From positions 1-41,435 of the forward strand of contig JAZNSG010000014.1 in NCBI GenBank assembly GCA_045591035.1: 41,435 bases of DNA, given 5' to 3'. Within the stretch, counting starts at the first letter, position 1; each line of letters starts with the position of its first letter. Both the position numbers and the translations under genes were made by a program. A model generated the notes under the pieces. The model was not told where the DNA came from and did not search any database. It saw nothing but the letters and a program-made list of their open reading frames with translations. This stretch comes from SIG440 sp045591035. GTDB lineage: Bacteria > Bacillota > Clostridia > Monoglobales > Monoglobaceae. Below are positions 15,877 through 23,964 of this stretch, one piece after another.

Positions 15877-17493
15877 CTATTTATACAAAAATCTCTTTAT
15901 TTTCTTTGTACTTGTTTTTTCAAACTCTGTATCCCTGAATAGGATTTTCTGTATCTGCTTATACGATGCCAAAGTCGAATTAAGAGCCTTAACCTCGTTT
16001 CTTATTCTTTCATGCTCGGCTTCATTCTCTGCATAAATTTCAGCGCAGATAACCCCATCTTTTCCATATATCAATACTTCGTTTATTCCCTCTACCTTCT
16101 GCACAACTGCTTCAATTTCCTCAGGATAAACATTCTTTCCATTAGGTGTAATAATGATGTTCTTCTTTCTTCCGGTAATAAATACAAAATCCTCATCATC
16201 AATCTTGCCTATATCCCCGGTCCTGAACCACTCTCCGTCAAATACCTCTGCTGTTGCCTCAGGATTGTTATAGTACCCAAGCATTACAATGGGACCTTTG
16301 ATCAAAAGTTCGCCTTCACCATTTTCATTAGGATTATCCACCTTAACCTCTACTCCGGGTATAGGAAGTCCTACGCTTCCGAATTTGTAGTCTTTGTTTC
16401 TGTCAGTTGAAACGATAGGAGAGCACTCTGTGATACCAAAGCCACTGATAAGCGTGATTCCTATATCCTCAAAGAACTTCGCAATTTTAAGGTCTATGGG
16501 TGCACCCCCTGAAATAATCATCTCAAGTTGTCCGCCAAAACCGTCAATTATGGACTTAAACAAAACTCTTCTTAAATCAATTCCAACCTTGCGAAGGCCA
16601 TTGCTCACCTTTATCATGGTTTTTACAAGCTTCTCCTTGCCTTGCTTTCTCACCTTCGTCCATATACCCTTGTAAAAGGTTTCAACAAAAAGGGGAACAA
16701 CAGAAATATGCTTTGGCTTCAAGGTGTTTATATCCTTCAAAACATTTCTCAGGTTGTTGTTTATATATGTAAGATAACCTGCATAAACCTGACACAAAAC
16801 TCCTGCCATCATTCCAAACGTGTGATTAAGCGGAAGAACCACAACAGTATTCGCGGGTTCAAGCAGATTGCGACAGCTGTTTACCATATCATACACAAGG
16901 TTTCTCTGGCTGAGCATAACACCCTTGGGTTTCCCGGTGGTTCCTGATGTATAAATCAAGGCGCACATAGTATTCACATCAATCTCACCACTAAAAGCCA
17001 CTCCGCCATTTTCATTGATCGCATTTCGTCCTGCTTCAAAAACATCTTCCATATTTATTGTGCAAATATAATTTTCCACAGATGGCATTGAAGCTTTGAA
17101 CTCTTCAACAACATCTGTTTTTGCTTTTGAATAAACAAGAACCTTTGCCTCGCAATCGTTAACAAGGTTCGAAAGTTCTGCCCCCGTAAGTTCTTTATCT
17201 ATGGGAACGATTATGTTGTTGCTGCATATTGCCGCAAAGTACGTAACTATCCATTCATAGCTGTTTTCTCCGTGCAGAGCAATCTTTTCACCTGCATATC
17301 CCAGTTTCGTAAAATATGCAGCCAGGGCTTTTATATCATCTGTAAATTTTGTGTAGCTGACCGTTACATCAGCCTTGTCTTTCGAAAACATAAAAGCATC
17401 CTTTTCTTTATATGTTTCCGCCATAAACTCCACAAAATGTCTGAAATCGTTTATCTCCGGCATTTCATAATATGGATAGTGTTTGTTTTTCAT
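15877..17493 (-). CDS. long-chain acyl-CoA synthetase / AMP-dependent ligase
   Basis: An adenylate-forming enzyme that activates a carboxylic acid, probably a fatty acid, to acyl-CoA or a related thioester. 538 aa. The P-loop YTSGTTGKPKG (181-191), the A5-like GFGITECSP (351-359), EWFRTGDIG (421-429) and the C-terminal subdomain with GRKKNIIITPNGKNVYPEEIE (441-461; K453 is the catalytic Lys) are complete. The ATG at 17493 has AAGGAAGGTG upstream; an in-frame ATG at 17553 lies near the end of the previous gene and lacks a site. Substrate specificity cannot be read from the sequence; it could also serve acyl-ACP recycling. Confidence 0.88.
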   Translation of the reverse strand: MKNKHYPYYEMPEINDFRHFVEFMAETYKEKDAFMFSKDKADVTVSYTKFTDDIKALAAYFTKLGYAGEKIALHGENSYEWIVTYFAAICSNNIIVPIDKELTGAELSNLVNDCEAKVLVYSKAKTDVVEEFKASMPSVENYICTINMEDVFEAGRNAINENGGVAFSGEIDVNTMCALIYTSGTTGKPKGVMLSQRNLVYDMVNSCRNLLEPANTVVVLPLNHTFGMMAGVLCQVYAGYLTYINNNLRNVLKDINTLKPKHISVVPLFVETFYKGIWTKVRKQGKEKLVKTMIKVSNGLRKVGIDLRRVLFKSIIDGFGGQLEMIISGGAPIDLKIAKFFEDIGITLISGFGITECSPIVSTDRNKDYKFGSVGLPIPGVEVKVDNPNENGEGELLIKGPIVMLGYYNNPEATAEVFDGEWFRTGDIGKIDDEDFVFITGRKKNIIITPNGKNVYPEEIEAVVQKVEGINEVLIYGKDGVICAEIYAENEAEHERIRNEVKALNSTLASYKQIQKILFRDTEFEKTSTKKIKRFLYK

Positions 17494-17542
17494 TTTTGTG
17501 CACCTTCCTTTATAAATCTTAATTAATAAAAACTTTGTATCT

Positions 17543-18421
17543 TTATTCTTCAATTTTCATTTTTTCAGCTTCAAATATATATTTCTCTATGGTAGGATAA
17601 ACAGAAAAGTTTACCAAAAATCCCGTCAGAGCAACAAGCCCCAGAATGCTAATCAAAAGATACACAGTCCAGGCTGCGGCCCCCCAGGCAAAAACCAGAC
17701 CGATCACGGGTATGCCAATATAAAAAAATCCAACAATCAAAAGTACCAGCAAATTTCTTGGCGCTTCTAAAAATACAAACAACAGTGAATTTCTGTAAAT
17801 ATCTTTGAGTGACAATTTGAATGTCACCATCAAGGGATAAATATAAAAATGCATAACCGTGTAGACAATAAAAGCAAATGCAATCAGATACTTAAAAATT
17901 CCAAAGCCCCCTTGGCTGGAATAAAAGAAGTACGCATTAAACAGCACCAAAAACACCAAAAGGTCAACCACCCAGACAACCAAGGCCTGACGGAAATTTC
18001 TTTTTGTGTGTCTCATCATATCCGAAAACAGCCACGCATGTTCTTCACGAGCATAGTTCCGCTGAACGTAGGTATACCCTGCCGAAATCGGGCCCAACCC
18101 CCAAAGTGCAACAACCGCCAAAGTAATAATAATTCTTGTGATAAAGTCGAGCATAAATATATTTTGGGCATAAACAACATTGTTCATATCCGGACCTTCA
18201 AGCTCCAGAACTTTAGCAAGTATAGGCTCCGCAGCTTCTTTTAAAACCCCTGAAACAGTCCCCGCTGCCATTAATGTAACAACGAAGGTGGGGATAAGAA
18301 ATAAAAGATACACTATGTTCAGTCTGCAAAGGGTCCAGAACTTTCTGAAAAACAATTCAAAAAAAACTTTGTATCTCGGTTTGTTGGGGTCTCTTTTTTC
18401 AATATCCTTTTTTTCTCTCAT
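17543..18421 (-). CDS. YesL-like (DUF624) integral membrane protein
   Basis: 292 aa with about five or six TM segments after a basic cytoplasmic N-terminus. The opening YKVFFELFFRKFWTLCRLNIVYLLFLIPT, the WGLGPISAGYTYVQRNYAREEHAWLFSDM loop and the amphipathic MRHTKRNFRQ segment match the YesL/DUF624 family of Firmicutes, whose function is not established; several are near carbohydrate uptake genes. The ATG at 18421 has GGAGAAG 5 nt upstream, whereas the ATG at 18433 has AAAGG directly abutting it, so 18421 is preferred. Confidence 0.72.
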   Translation of the reverse strand: MREKKDIEKRDPNKPRYKVFFELFFRKFWTLCRLNIVYLLFLIPTFVVTLMAAGTVSGVLKEAAEPILAKVLELEGPDMNNVVYAQNIFMLDFITRIIITLAVVALWGLGPISAGYTYVQRNYAREEHAWLFSDMMRHTKRNFRQALVVWVVDLLVFLVLFNAYFFYSSQGGFGIFKYLIAFAFIVYTVMHFYIYPLMVTFKLSLKDIYRNSLLFVFLEAPRNLLVLLIVGFFYIGIPVIGLVFAWGAAAWTVYLLISILGLVALTGFLVNFSVYPTIEKYIFEAEKMKIEE

Positions 18422-18482
18422 AATCTTCTCCATCCTTTAGCTGTGCATATTATCTAATATATAATTCATAAATTACCAAACA

Positions 18483-18917
18483 CTACCTGTCGGCACTTTT
18501 TGTATATGCTCCCACGGTAACAAGTCCTTTCAGTTTTTCAAGAGTCCCCATGCTTATCCCTTCAACACAGGCAAGGTCACCAATGGACCGAAACCCGTTC
18601 ATTTGTTCTCGCTTCTCAATAATTGCAAGGGCACGGACCGAACCTATTCCCGGAAGTTTTTCAAGGTCATCTGCAGACGCGGAATTTATGTCTGTTAACT
18701 TGTTTCCGGTGGATTCGTTCTTTTCAATTTCTTCATTCAAAGCACTCAGCCTATTGTCGGTCCTGTTTAAAACAGCCTCTGCTTTAACAATTTCCCTTTG
18801 ATATGTTCCGGCAAGTTCTGTGCGAATCAATATATTGTGAAAAATAATCAGAAGCGAAACAATTATAATAATGACGGGCACAACTGCAAGTCTTTTATAT
18901 ATTTCCTCTGTGTTCAT
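18483..18917 (-). CDS. ComEA-like helix-hairpin-helix protein, membrane anchored
   Basis: 144 aa. TM anchor at about 9-29, a coiled-coil-like stretch (about 38-68), then a ComEA-type tandem HhH domain (about 75-135): LTDINSASADDLEKLPGIG, ALAIIEKREQMNGFRSIGDL, VEGISMGTLEKLKGLVTV. ComEA is the DNA receptor for transformation, but this copy lacks the SLBB domain that normally sits between anchor and HhH in Firmicutes, and no comEB/comEC is next to it. It may therefore bind DNA at the membrane in another context. GAGGTGG lies before the ATG. It is the first gene of the run and has a promoter at 18963-18991. Confidence 0.78.
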   Translation of the reverse strand: MNTEEIYKRLAVVPVIIIIVSLLIIFHNILIRTELAGTYQREIVKAEAVLNRTDNRLSALNEEIEKNESTGNKLTDINSASADDLEKLPGIGSVRALAIIEKREQMNGFRSIGDLACVEGISMGTLEKLKGLVTVGAYTKSADR

Positions 18918-18962
18918 AGCCCACCTCACAGCATTAGACCATTTAATTATCTATACAGAATC

Positions 18963-18991
18963 ATTGTAACACATTTTCCCATCAAATACAA
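18963..18991 (-). promoter_or_regulatory. promoter of the comEA-like ... rodA gene run
   Basis: On the minus strand, TTGTAT (18986-18991), a 17-bp spacer and TACAAT (18963-18968), 46 nt before the ATG at 18917. Ten genes follow in the same direction with mostly short gaps and no clear terminator until 10043-10078; internal promoters are possible in the gaps at 18422-18482 and 17494-17542. Confidence 0.6.
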
Positions 18992-19029
18992 CATATTTTT
19001 TCTTTGCATCAGGCTTTTGGGGCAAAAGA

Positions 19030-19070
19030 AAAAGTCGCACAACCGAGTCTCTCCCGATAATGCGACTTTT
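19030..19070. terminator. terminator after rpmF
   Basis: AAAAGTCGCA (19030-19039) / TGCGACTTTT (19061-19070), a 10-bp stem with a 21-nt loop that itself has CGAG/CCCG pairing. The minus-strand transcript from rpmF runs into it and ends in UUUUUCUUUU. Confidence 0.75.
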
Positions 19071-19082
19071 ATTTTTTAAAAC

Positions 19083-19262
19083 TTACGCTTCTACCTTAAC
19101 AACTTCTTTGCCGTTATAGTATCCACAAGCTTTGCAAACTCTGTGAGGCATTTTGTATTCACCGCACTGAGGACAAGCTACCATACCCGGAATTACGAGT
19201 TTCCAGTTAGCTCTTCTTTTATCTCTTCTTGCTTTTGAAGTCTTTCTCTTTGGAACTGCCAT
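19083..19262 (-). CDS. rpmF: 50S ribosomal protein L32 (bL32)
   Basis: 59 aa. It starts MAVPKRKTSKARRDKRRA and carries a zinc-ribbon, CPQC ... CKAC, with all four cysteines (the zinc-binding C+ form). GAGGTG precedes the ATG at 19262; the frame is open further upstream but MAVPKRK is the universal start. It follows the DUF177 gene by 59 nt, the usual yceD-rpmF pair. The expected downstream partner plsX is absent. Confidence 0.97.
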   Translation of the reverse strand: MAVPKRKTSKARRDKRRANWKLVIPGMVACPQCGEYKMPHRVCKACGYYNGKEVVKVEA

Positions 19263-19321
19263 GTCAGCTACACCTCTTTCCAATCAAATATAATTTAAAA
19301 CAAGGATTTCCCCTGCATAAT

Positions 19322-19825
19322 CTACTCAAAAAATTTATCCAACGCCTCAAACCTTGGGTCAACGGTTCGTGTGTCACAGCCACAGTCACCCAGGTTCAAA
19401 TTCTTTCCGCAGTTTGCACACAAGCCCCGACAAGTCTCCTTGCAGAGCCTCTTCAGCGGCAAAGACAGAAGAACGTTGTTCAAAACAAGCTCATCAAGTT
19501 CAATACTGTTTCCCCTGAAATAAATGGCATCCGGATTTTTGTCATCCGAGTCTGCTTTTTCGTCCTCTTTTTTAAGAACTTCTTCAAATGAACATTCAAA
19601 ATCCTCTTCAAAAGATTCACAACACCTGTCACATTCAAATCCGAGACAAGTTTTTGCCACCGCCGAAAGTTCAAGACTTCCACCTATGTTAACAAGTCTT
19701 CCCGAAACCGAGACAGGCGTCAGAAATATCGCTCCGGACTCATTTTTGCCCACAAAATCGAACTCAAGGTCAAACCCTTGTTTCTTTCCGTCGACATTCA
19801 TAATAGACGATAAATCAAGCATCAT
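19322..19825 (-). CDS. YceD/DUF177 family protein
   Basis: 167 aa. The family is widespread next to rpmF and is linked to 23S rRNA accumulation (YceD). The start MMLDLSSIMN and two Cys motifs are typical: CLGFECDRCCESFEEDF, and LCKETCRGLCANCGKNLN with several cysteines that could bind zinc. An acidic Lys/Asp/Glu stretch lies between them. GAGG precedes the first of two adjacent ATGs (19825, 19822). The start lies only 27 nt from the 3' end of tRNA-Val, so the mRNA probably shares a transcript with the tRNA. Confidence 0.88.
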   Translation of the reverse strand: MMLDLSSIMNVDGKKQGFDLEFDFVGKNESGAIFLTPVSVSGRLVNIGGSLELSAVAKTCLGFECDRCCESFEEDFECSFEEVLKKEDEKADSDDKNPDAIYFRGNSIELDELVLNNVLLSLPLKRLCKETCRGLCANCGKNLNLGDCGCDTRTVDPRFEALDKFFE

Positions 19826-19852
19826 TTGAGCAATCCTCGAAAAAAGAAAATG

Positions 19853-19928
19853 TGGTGGGCACAATAGGGCTCGAACCTATGACCCTCTGCTTGTAAGGCA
19901 GATGCTCTCCCAGCTGAGCTATGCGCCC
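19853..19928 (-). tRNA. tRNA-Val (anticodon UAC)
   Basis: 76 nt on the minus strand. The acceptor stem GGGCGCA pairs with TGTGCCC (one G-T pair), the D arm is GCTCAGCTGGGAGAGC, the anticodon stem TCTGC / GCAGA encloses the loop CTTACAA (anticodon TAC), and the T arm ATAGG / CCTAT encloses TTCGAGC. Discriminator A and the terminal CCA (19853-19855) are encoded. Confidence 0.98.
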
Positions 19929-19966
19929 ACATCTCAAAAAACACTTCGTCTAAAGCGTCAGCAATT

Positions 19967-19995
19967 ATTATACACAAATCTTAAGTGTTTGTCAA
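19967..19995 (-). promoter_or_regulatory. promoter for tRNA-Val and the DUF177-rpmF genes
   Basis: On the minus strand, TTGACA (19990-19995), a 17-bp spacer and TATAAT (19967-19972): perfect consensus, about 40 nt upstream of the tRNA. No other promoter or terminator is visible before DUF177. Confidence 0.9.
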
Positions 19996-20037
19996 GGATA
20001 ATTTAAAATTTTTTTCTTTTTCCCTTTAAACAAAGAA

Positions 20038-20063
20038 ATTCCGCAGAAATACTTCTGCGGAAT
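20038..20063 (-). terminator. terminator after the DUF1858 gene
   Basis: ATTCCGCAGAA / TTCTGCGGAAT perfect 11-bp stem with a 4-nt loop; the minus-strand transcript continues into TTCTTTGTTT. It lies 31 nt after the DUF1858 stop and insulates the tRNA promoter. Confidence 0.8.
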
Positions 20064-20094
20064 AGTCTCTTTCTTCGATAACCAACGATAGGTC

Positions 20095-20304
20095 TTACTC
20101 GCCTTTTGAAGCCAAGAAAGCATTTATCTTTTCCACAAGAGCATCCGCATCTGTTCCGTGAACCATACAAGCCTGCTCGATGCTCTCACCACTTGCAGAA
20201 GGGCACCCAAGGCAGTGCATTCCAATTTCAAGGAAGAAAGGTGCTGTCTCAGGGTCCAATCTGAGAACATCCATAATAATTGTATCTTTTGTAATCTGTG
20301 CCAT
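20095..20304 (-). CDS. DUF1858 domain protein
   Basis: 69 aa, a single DUF1858 domain (hydrid-cluster-associated, disulfide/redox-linked family): ITKDTIIMDVLRLDPETAPFFLEIGMHCLGCPSASGESIEQAC. The CLGC motif (C31, C34) plus C46 suggest a redox or metal-binding role; related domains occur at the N-terminus of larger redox proteins. AAAGGAG precedes the ATG. It is monocistronic. A TTAACAG / CTGTTAA dyad at 20339-20366 upstream could be an operator, but I see no clean -35/-10 pair. Confidence 0.88.
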   Translation of the reverse strand: MAQITKDTIIMDVLRLDPETAPFFLEIGMHCLGCPSASGESIEQACMVHGTDADALVEKINAFLASKGE

Positions 20305-20844
20305 ATCAAAAACTCCTTTATAAAAATTTCATCGTGTATTAACAGTTTAACACATCAAGCTGTTAAAAGCGTTAAACTTCTTGTTTAAGCCTGCCCAAAC
20401 AAAGCAAATTTAACCCTAATTAACACAATTGTAAGTATATCTTATTTTTTTGTTTTTTTCAAGTACTTTTAGAAAAATTTATTTTGCTGTTTTAATCCTC
20501 GTGAATATGGATAAATTCCCGTCACATTTCTGTTAAAAACCATACAAAAAACCAAAGAATTATTTTCCTTTACAAAAATATTATTGTAAACCAATTTCGC
20601 CACTTTTGCCCATTTTTGAAGAACCCCTTAAAATAGGGGTTTTCCCCATTTTTACCCTGTTTTTTGCCCTTTTTGCCCCCTATAAGGGTTGTACCTGTGG
20701 ATAATGTGAATAAGTCTGTTAATAACTTATATTACGCCATTCTTTGTCCACATCGGATATTATGTAAACCAATTTTGTGTGCTTTTACAGTTTACATAAT
20801 TCTAAAAAATTTATTTTTTAAACACTTGACAAAGGGTATTTTAT
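20305..20844. other. 540-bp non-coding region with DnaA-box-like sites and repeats
   Basis: No credible ORF. It holds a consensus DnaA box TTATCCACA on the minus strand (20696-20704), a one-mismatch box TTGTCCACA on the plus strand (20744-20752), two copies of GTAAACCAATTT (about 20587 and 20765), a C/T-rich stretch with CCCCTTAAAATAGGGGTTTTCCCC (about 20622-20645), and a perfect 11-bp inverted repeat at 20759-20800. It is downstream of sigH and upstream of the DUF1858 gene. Confidence 0.6.
20759..20800. repeat. perfect 11-bp inverted repeat downstream of sigH
   Basis: ATTATGTAAAC (20759-20769) and GTTTACATAAT (20790-20800) with a 20-nt spacer. There is no U-tract, so it is not a standard terminator; the arms contain the GTAAACCAATTT repeat also seen near 20587. 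It may be a protein-binding site or an mRNA 3' structure. Confidence 0.75.
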
Positions 20845-21468
20845 CTAAAATTCTTCTGTCTTCTCCATCTTCTTTTTCACTCTTTGAAGAGCATTGTCAA
20901 CCGACTTCGGAGTCTTGGAAAGTTCCGTTGCTATTTCCTGATAGGACTTCCCTTCCATATAAAGGAAAAGAACTTCTTTTTCAAGATTGCTTAAAACCTG
21001 ATTCATTCTTTCGCTGAGAAAGGCCGCGTTTTCCTTGCTTATAAAAAGATGCTCCGGATTCGACTCAAATGTTCCACCAAGAACCTCCTCAAGGGCGCCC
21101 TCGGATTCCCCCTCATATACAGGATTACTCAAAGAAACATATGAATTAAGAGGAATATGCTTTTGTCTGGTTGCCGTTTTGACTGCTGTTATAATCTGGC
21201 GTTTTATGCAAAGCTCAGCAAATCCTCTGAAAGACGATTGCTTCTCCAAATCAAAGTCGCGTATCGATTTAAAAAGACCTATCATCCCCTCCTGGATAAT
21301 GTCCTCCTTATCTGCCCCTACCAGAAAATACATTCTCGCCTTTGAGCGTACAAGGTTTTTATAACGTGACAATATGCATTCTGTGGCAATGGGGTCGCCC
21401 TCTGTTGAACGCACCACCAATTCTTCATCCGAAAAACTATCATAATCAGCAAAAAATTCTTTAGCCAT
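20845..21468 (-). CDS. sigH: RNA polymerase sigma factor SigH (Spo0H)
   Basis: The sigma factor of the transition to stationary phase and sporulation. 207 aa, similar in length to Bacillus SigH. Region 2 is strongly SigH-like (YKNLVRSKARMYFLVGADKED, IIQEGMIGLFKSIRDF, FAELCIKRQIITAVKTATRQ, KHIPLNSYVSL), and region 4 has the HTH in EGKSYQEIATELSKTPKSVDNALQRVKKKMEK. AGGAGG lies before the ATG. I see no clear promoter; the terminator at 21508-21540 lies between ackA and this gene, so transcription may come from read-through or an unrecognised promoter. Confidence 0.95.
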   Translation of the reverse strand: MAKEFFADYDSFSDEELVVRSTEGDPIATECILSRYKNLVRSKARMYFLVGADKEDIIQEGMIGLFKSIRDFDLEKQSSFRGFAELCIKRQIITAVKTATRQKHIPLNSYVSLSNPVYEGESEGALEEVLGGTFESNPEHLFISKENAAFLSERMNQVLSNLEKEVLFLYMEGKSYQEIATELSKTPKSVDNALQRVKKKMEKTEEF

Positions 21469-21507
21469 ACTTTTTCCTCCTGTGCCTGTCCTTCTCCAAA
21501 AGGGTCA

Positions 21508-21540
21508 AAAGGGGCTGCCACATTCGACAGCCCCTCTTTT
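21508..21540. terminator. terminator hairpin between ackA and sigH
   Basis: AGGGGCTG (21510-21517) / CAGCCCCT (21528-21535) stem, flanked by AAA and CTTTTTATTTTT. The longer T-tract is on the + strand side; on the minus strand the ackA transcript meets TTTTGACCC after the stem, so termination there may be partial and allow sigH expression. Confidence 0.75.
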
Positions 21541-21545
21541 TATTT

Positions 21546-22745
21546 TTATTTAAGCAATTCCAGGGTTTCTTTTGCAATCATAAGCTCTTCGTTTGTCGGA
21601 ACAACCAAAACACGAACCTTTGAATCTGCCGCAGATATATCCATCTGCGCTCCGCGAATAGCCTTTTCGTTCTTCGCATCATCAATCTTTATGCCAAAGG
21701 CTTCAAGATTGTTCAAAATTGCTTTTCTCATAACAGGTGTATTCTCGCCAATACCTGCAGTAAAGATTATAGCATCAACTTTGCCCATCTTAACCATATA
21801 CGAACCAATGAACTTTCTTACACTTTCAACGAACATATCAAGTGCAAGACTTGCTCTTTCGTTGCCTTCAGCCTGAGCCGCTTCAAGGTCACGGAAGTCA
21901 GAGCTTACCCCTGAAATACCCTGAACACCTGACTGCTTGTTGAGAAGTGCATCAACTTCTGCAATTGACATATTCTCAGCCTCAGCAATAAACTTCACGA
22001 TAGCCGGGTCAATATCACCGCATCTGGTACCCATAACAACACCTGCAAGAGGGGTAAAGCCCATTGATGTATCAACAGATTTTCCTCCGTCAACAGCTGT
22101 GATACTTGAGCCGTTACCCATGTGACAGGTAATCATCTTAAGATCTTCCGGCTTTTTGCCAAGCATTTTTGCAGCCTCAAGTGATACATATTTATGTGAT
22201 GTACCGTGGAAGCCGTATCTTCTTACTTTGTGCTTTTCATAAAGTTCAAAGGGAACAGCATACATATATGCTTCCTTTGACATTGTCTGGTGGAAAGCTG
22301 TATCAAAAACACCAATCTGCGGAACTCCCGGCATTGCTTCCTCACAAGCAGCAATACCGATAAGGTTTGCAGGGTTGTGAAGAGGCGCAAGAGGAATACA
22401 AGCCTCTAAAGCCTTTTTAACGTCATCATTTATAATAACAGAACCACTGAATGTTTCTCCGCCATGAACAACTCTGTGTCCAACAGCTGAAATTTCGTCC
22501 ATACTCTTGATAACACCATAATTTGCATCGGTAAGAGCATCAAGCACCATACGGATTGCATCTGAATGGTCTTTCATATTCTTTTCAATAACATTCTTTT
22601 CGCCGCCGTCTGGAGTGTGGTTGAGTTTTGAGCCCTCAATACCGATTCTCTCGCAAAGACCTTTTGCAAGAACCTTTTCTGTTTCCATATCAATAAGCTG
22701 ATACTTAAGAGATGAACTTCCTGCGTTTATAACCAAAATTTTCAT
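21546..22745 (-). CDS. ackA: acetate kinase
   Basis: Interconverts acetyl phosphate + ADP and acetate + ATP, the ATP-yielding last step of fermentation to acetate. 399 aa, the normal length. It starts MKILVINAGSSSLKYQLID, with HRVVHGGE, DTAFHQTM (catalytic Asp), RRYGFHGTSHKYV, TCHMGNGSS and FTAGIGENTPVMR. GAAGGAAT precedes the ATG. It follows pta by 44 nt, so pta-ackA form an operon. Confidence 0.98.
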   Translation of the reverse strand: MKILVINAGSSSLKYQLIDMETEKVLAKGLCERIGIEGSKLNHTPDGGEKNVIEKNMKDHSDAIRMVLDALTDANYGVIKSMDEISAVGHRVVHGGETFSGSVIINDDVKKALEACIPLAPLHNPANLIGIAACEEAMPGVPQIGVFDTAFHQTMSKEAYMYAVPFELYEKHKVRRYGFHGTSHKYVSLEAAKMLGKKPEDLKMITCHMGNGSSITAVDGGKSVDTSMGFTPLAGVVMGTRCGDIDPAIVKFIAEAENMSIAEVDALLNKQSGVQGISGVSSDFRDLEAAQAEGNERASLALDMFVESVRKFIGSYMVKMGKVDAIIFTAGIGENTPVMRKAILNNLEAFGIKIDDAKNEKAIRGAQMDISAADSKVRVLVVPTNEELMIAKETLELLK

Positions 22746-22789
22746 TTAAACAATTCCTTCTTTCTTAATATAATATGTAAGAATTTTTC

Positions 22790-23785
22790 TTATTTCTGTG
22801 CCTGAACACAAGTAATAGCCACAACACCAACAATATCATCAGCGCTGCATCCTCTTGAAAGGTCGTTTATGGGCATTGCAATACCCTGGGTAACAGGGCC
22901 ATAAGCCTCGGCTTTTGCAAGTCGCTGTGCAAGTTTGTAGCCAATATTTCCTGCATCTAAATCAGGGAATACCAATACATTTGCGTGACCGGCAACAGCA
23001 CTTCCCGGAGCCTTTGACTCGCCAATTTCAGGAACAATCGCCGCATCAAGCTGAAGTTCACCGTCAACCTTGAGGTCTGGATTTTGCTCCTTGCAAATTC
23101 TTGTAGCTTCAACAACCTTATCAACATCAGCGTGTTTCGCGCTTCCCATTGTTGAATGTGAAAGCATAGCCACAACTGCCTCTTCGCCCACGAGAAGTTC
23201 AAAGGATTCTGCAGAACAAGCAGCAATAGCCGCAAGTTCCTCAGAGTCAGGGTTTTGAACAAGACCGCTATCTGCAAAAACAAACGCGCCGTTCGCACCA
23301 TATTCACAATTGGGAACTACAATAAGGAAGAAAGCAGAAACCAACTTTGTTCCCGGTTTTGTCTTTATAATCTGAAGACTTGGACGAAGTGTGTTTGCTG
23401 TTGAGTGACAAGCACCGGAAACAACACCATCTGCGTCACCCGCCTTAACCATAAGACAAGCATAGTACATATAATCACCCAAAGCTGTAGCTTTAGCTTC
23501 TTCATATGTAAGGCCCTTTGACTTTCTGAGTTCAACAAACAGCTTGAGATATTCATCTGTTTTTTCATATGTATAAGGGTTGATAATTGTAGCACCTGTT
23601 ACATCATAACCCTTGCTGTACTTTTCGACCTCTTCAGGAGTACCTATAATTATAATATTCGCAAAATCCTCCTTGAGAATTTTTTCAGCTGCCTCATAAA
23701 TTCTGGCATCCATAGATTCAGGAAGAACAATAGTTTTTTTGTCAGACTTTGCTCTTGCCTTAATTGTGTCTAAAAATGTACTCAT
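22790..23785 (-). CDS. pta: phosphate acetyltransferase
   Basis: Converts acetyl-CoA and phosphate to acetyl phosphate and CoA. 331 aa: the short, single-domain Pta of Firmicutes without the N-terminal regulatory part of E. coli Pta. It has SDKKTIVLPESMDARIYEAA, VKAGDADGVVSGACHSTANTLRPSLQIIKTKPG and AQRLAKAEAYGPVTQGIAMPINDLSRGC, all family signatures. The second of two adjacent ATGs (23785) has GGAGG at the better distance. It is the first gene of pta-ackA and divergent from tmcAL. Confidence 0.97.
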   Translation of the reverse strand: MSTFLDTIKARAKSDKKTIVLPESMDARIYEAAEKILKEDFANIIIIGTPEEVEKYSKGYDVTGATIINPYTYEKTDEYLKLFVELRKSKGLTYEEAKATALGDYMYYACLMVKAGDADGVVSGACHSTANTLRPSLQIIKTKPGTKLVSAFFLIVVPNCEYGANGAFVFADSGLVQNPDSEELAAIAACSAESFELLVGEEAVVAMLSHSTMGSAKHADVDKVVEATRICKEQNPDLKVDGELQLDAAIVPEIGESKAPGSAVAGHANVLVFPDLDAGNIGYKLAQRLAKAEAYGPVTQGIAMPINDLSRGCSADDIVGVVAITCVQAQK

Positions 23786-23826
23786 CATACGCCTCCGCAA
23801 TATTTAATTGAATTTTTACCTAATAC

Positions 23827-23855
23827 ATTATAATACAAATTTTCCATATATGCAA
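23827..23855 (-). promoter_or_regulatory. pta-ackA promoter
   Basis: On the minus strand, TTGCAT (23850-23855), a 17-bp spacer and TATAAT (23827-23832), about 40 nt upstream of the pta start. Confidence 0.75.
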
Positions 23856-23964
23856 GGTTTATGCAGAAATTTTTGCTTTTTTGCAAAAAAGTCTTTTTTT
23901 CTCTGCATTAATAGTGTATACTATTTATGTTCATTCATTAAACAAACGAAAGGGGTTCCCGTCT

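Noticed and set aside
20690..20755. DnaA boxes as a replication origin
   Set aside because: Only two boxes, with no dnaA, dnaN, rpmH or gidA nearby and no clear AT-rich 13-mer array; reported only as a possible DnaA-binding site.
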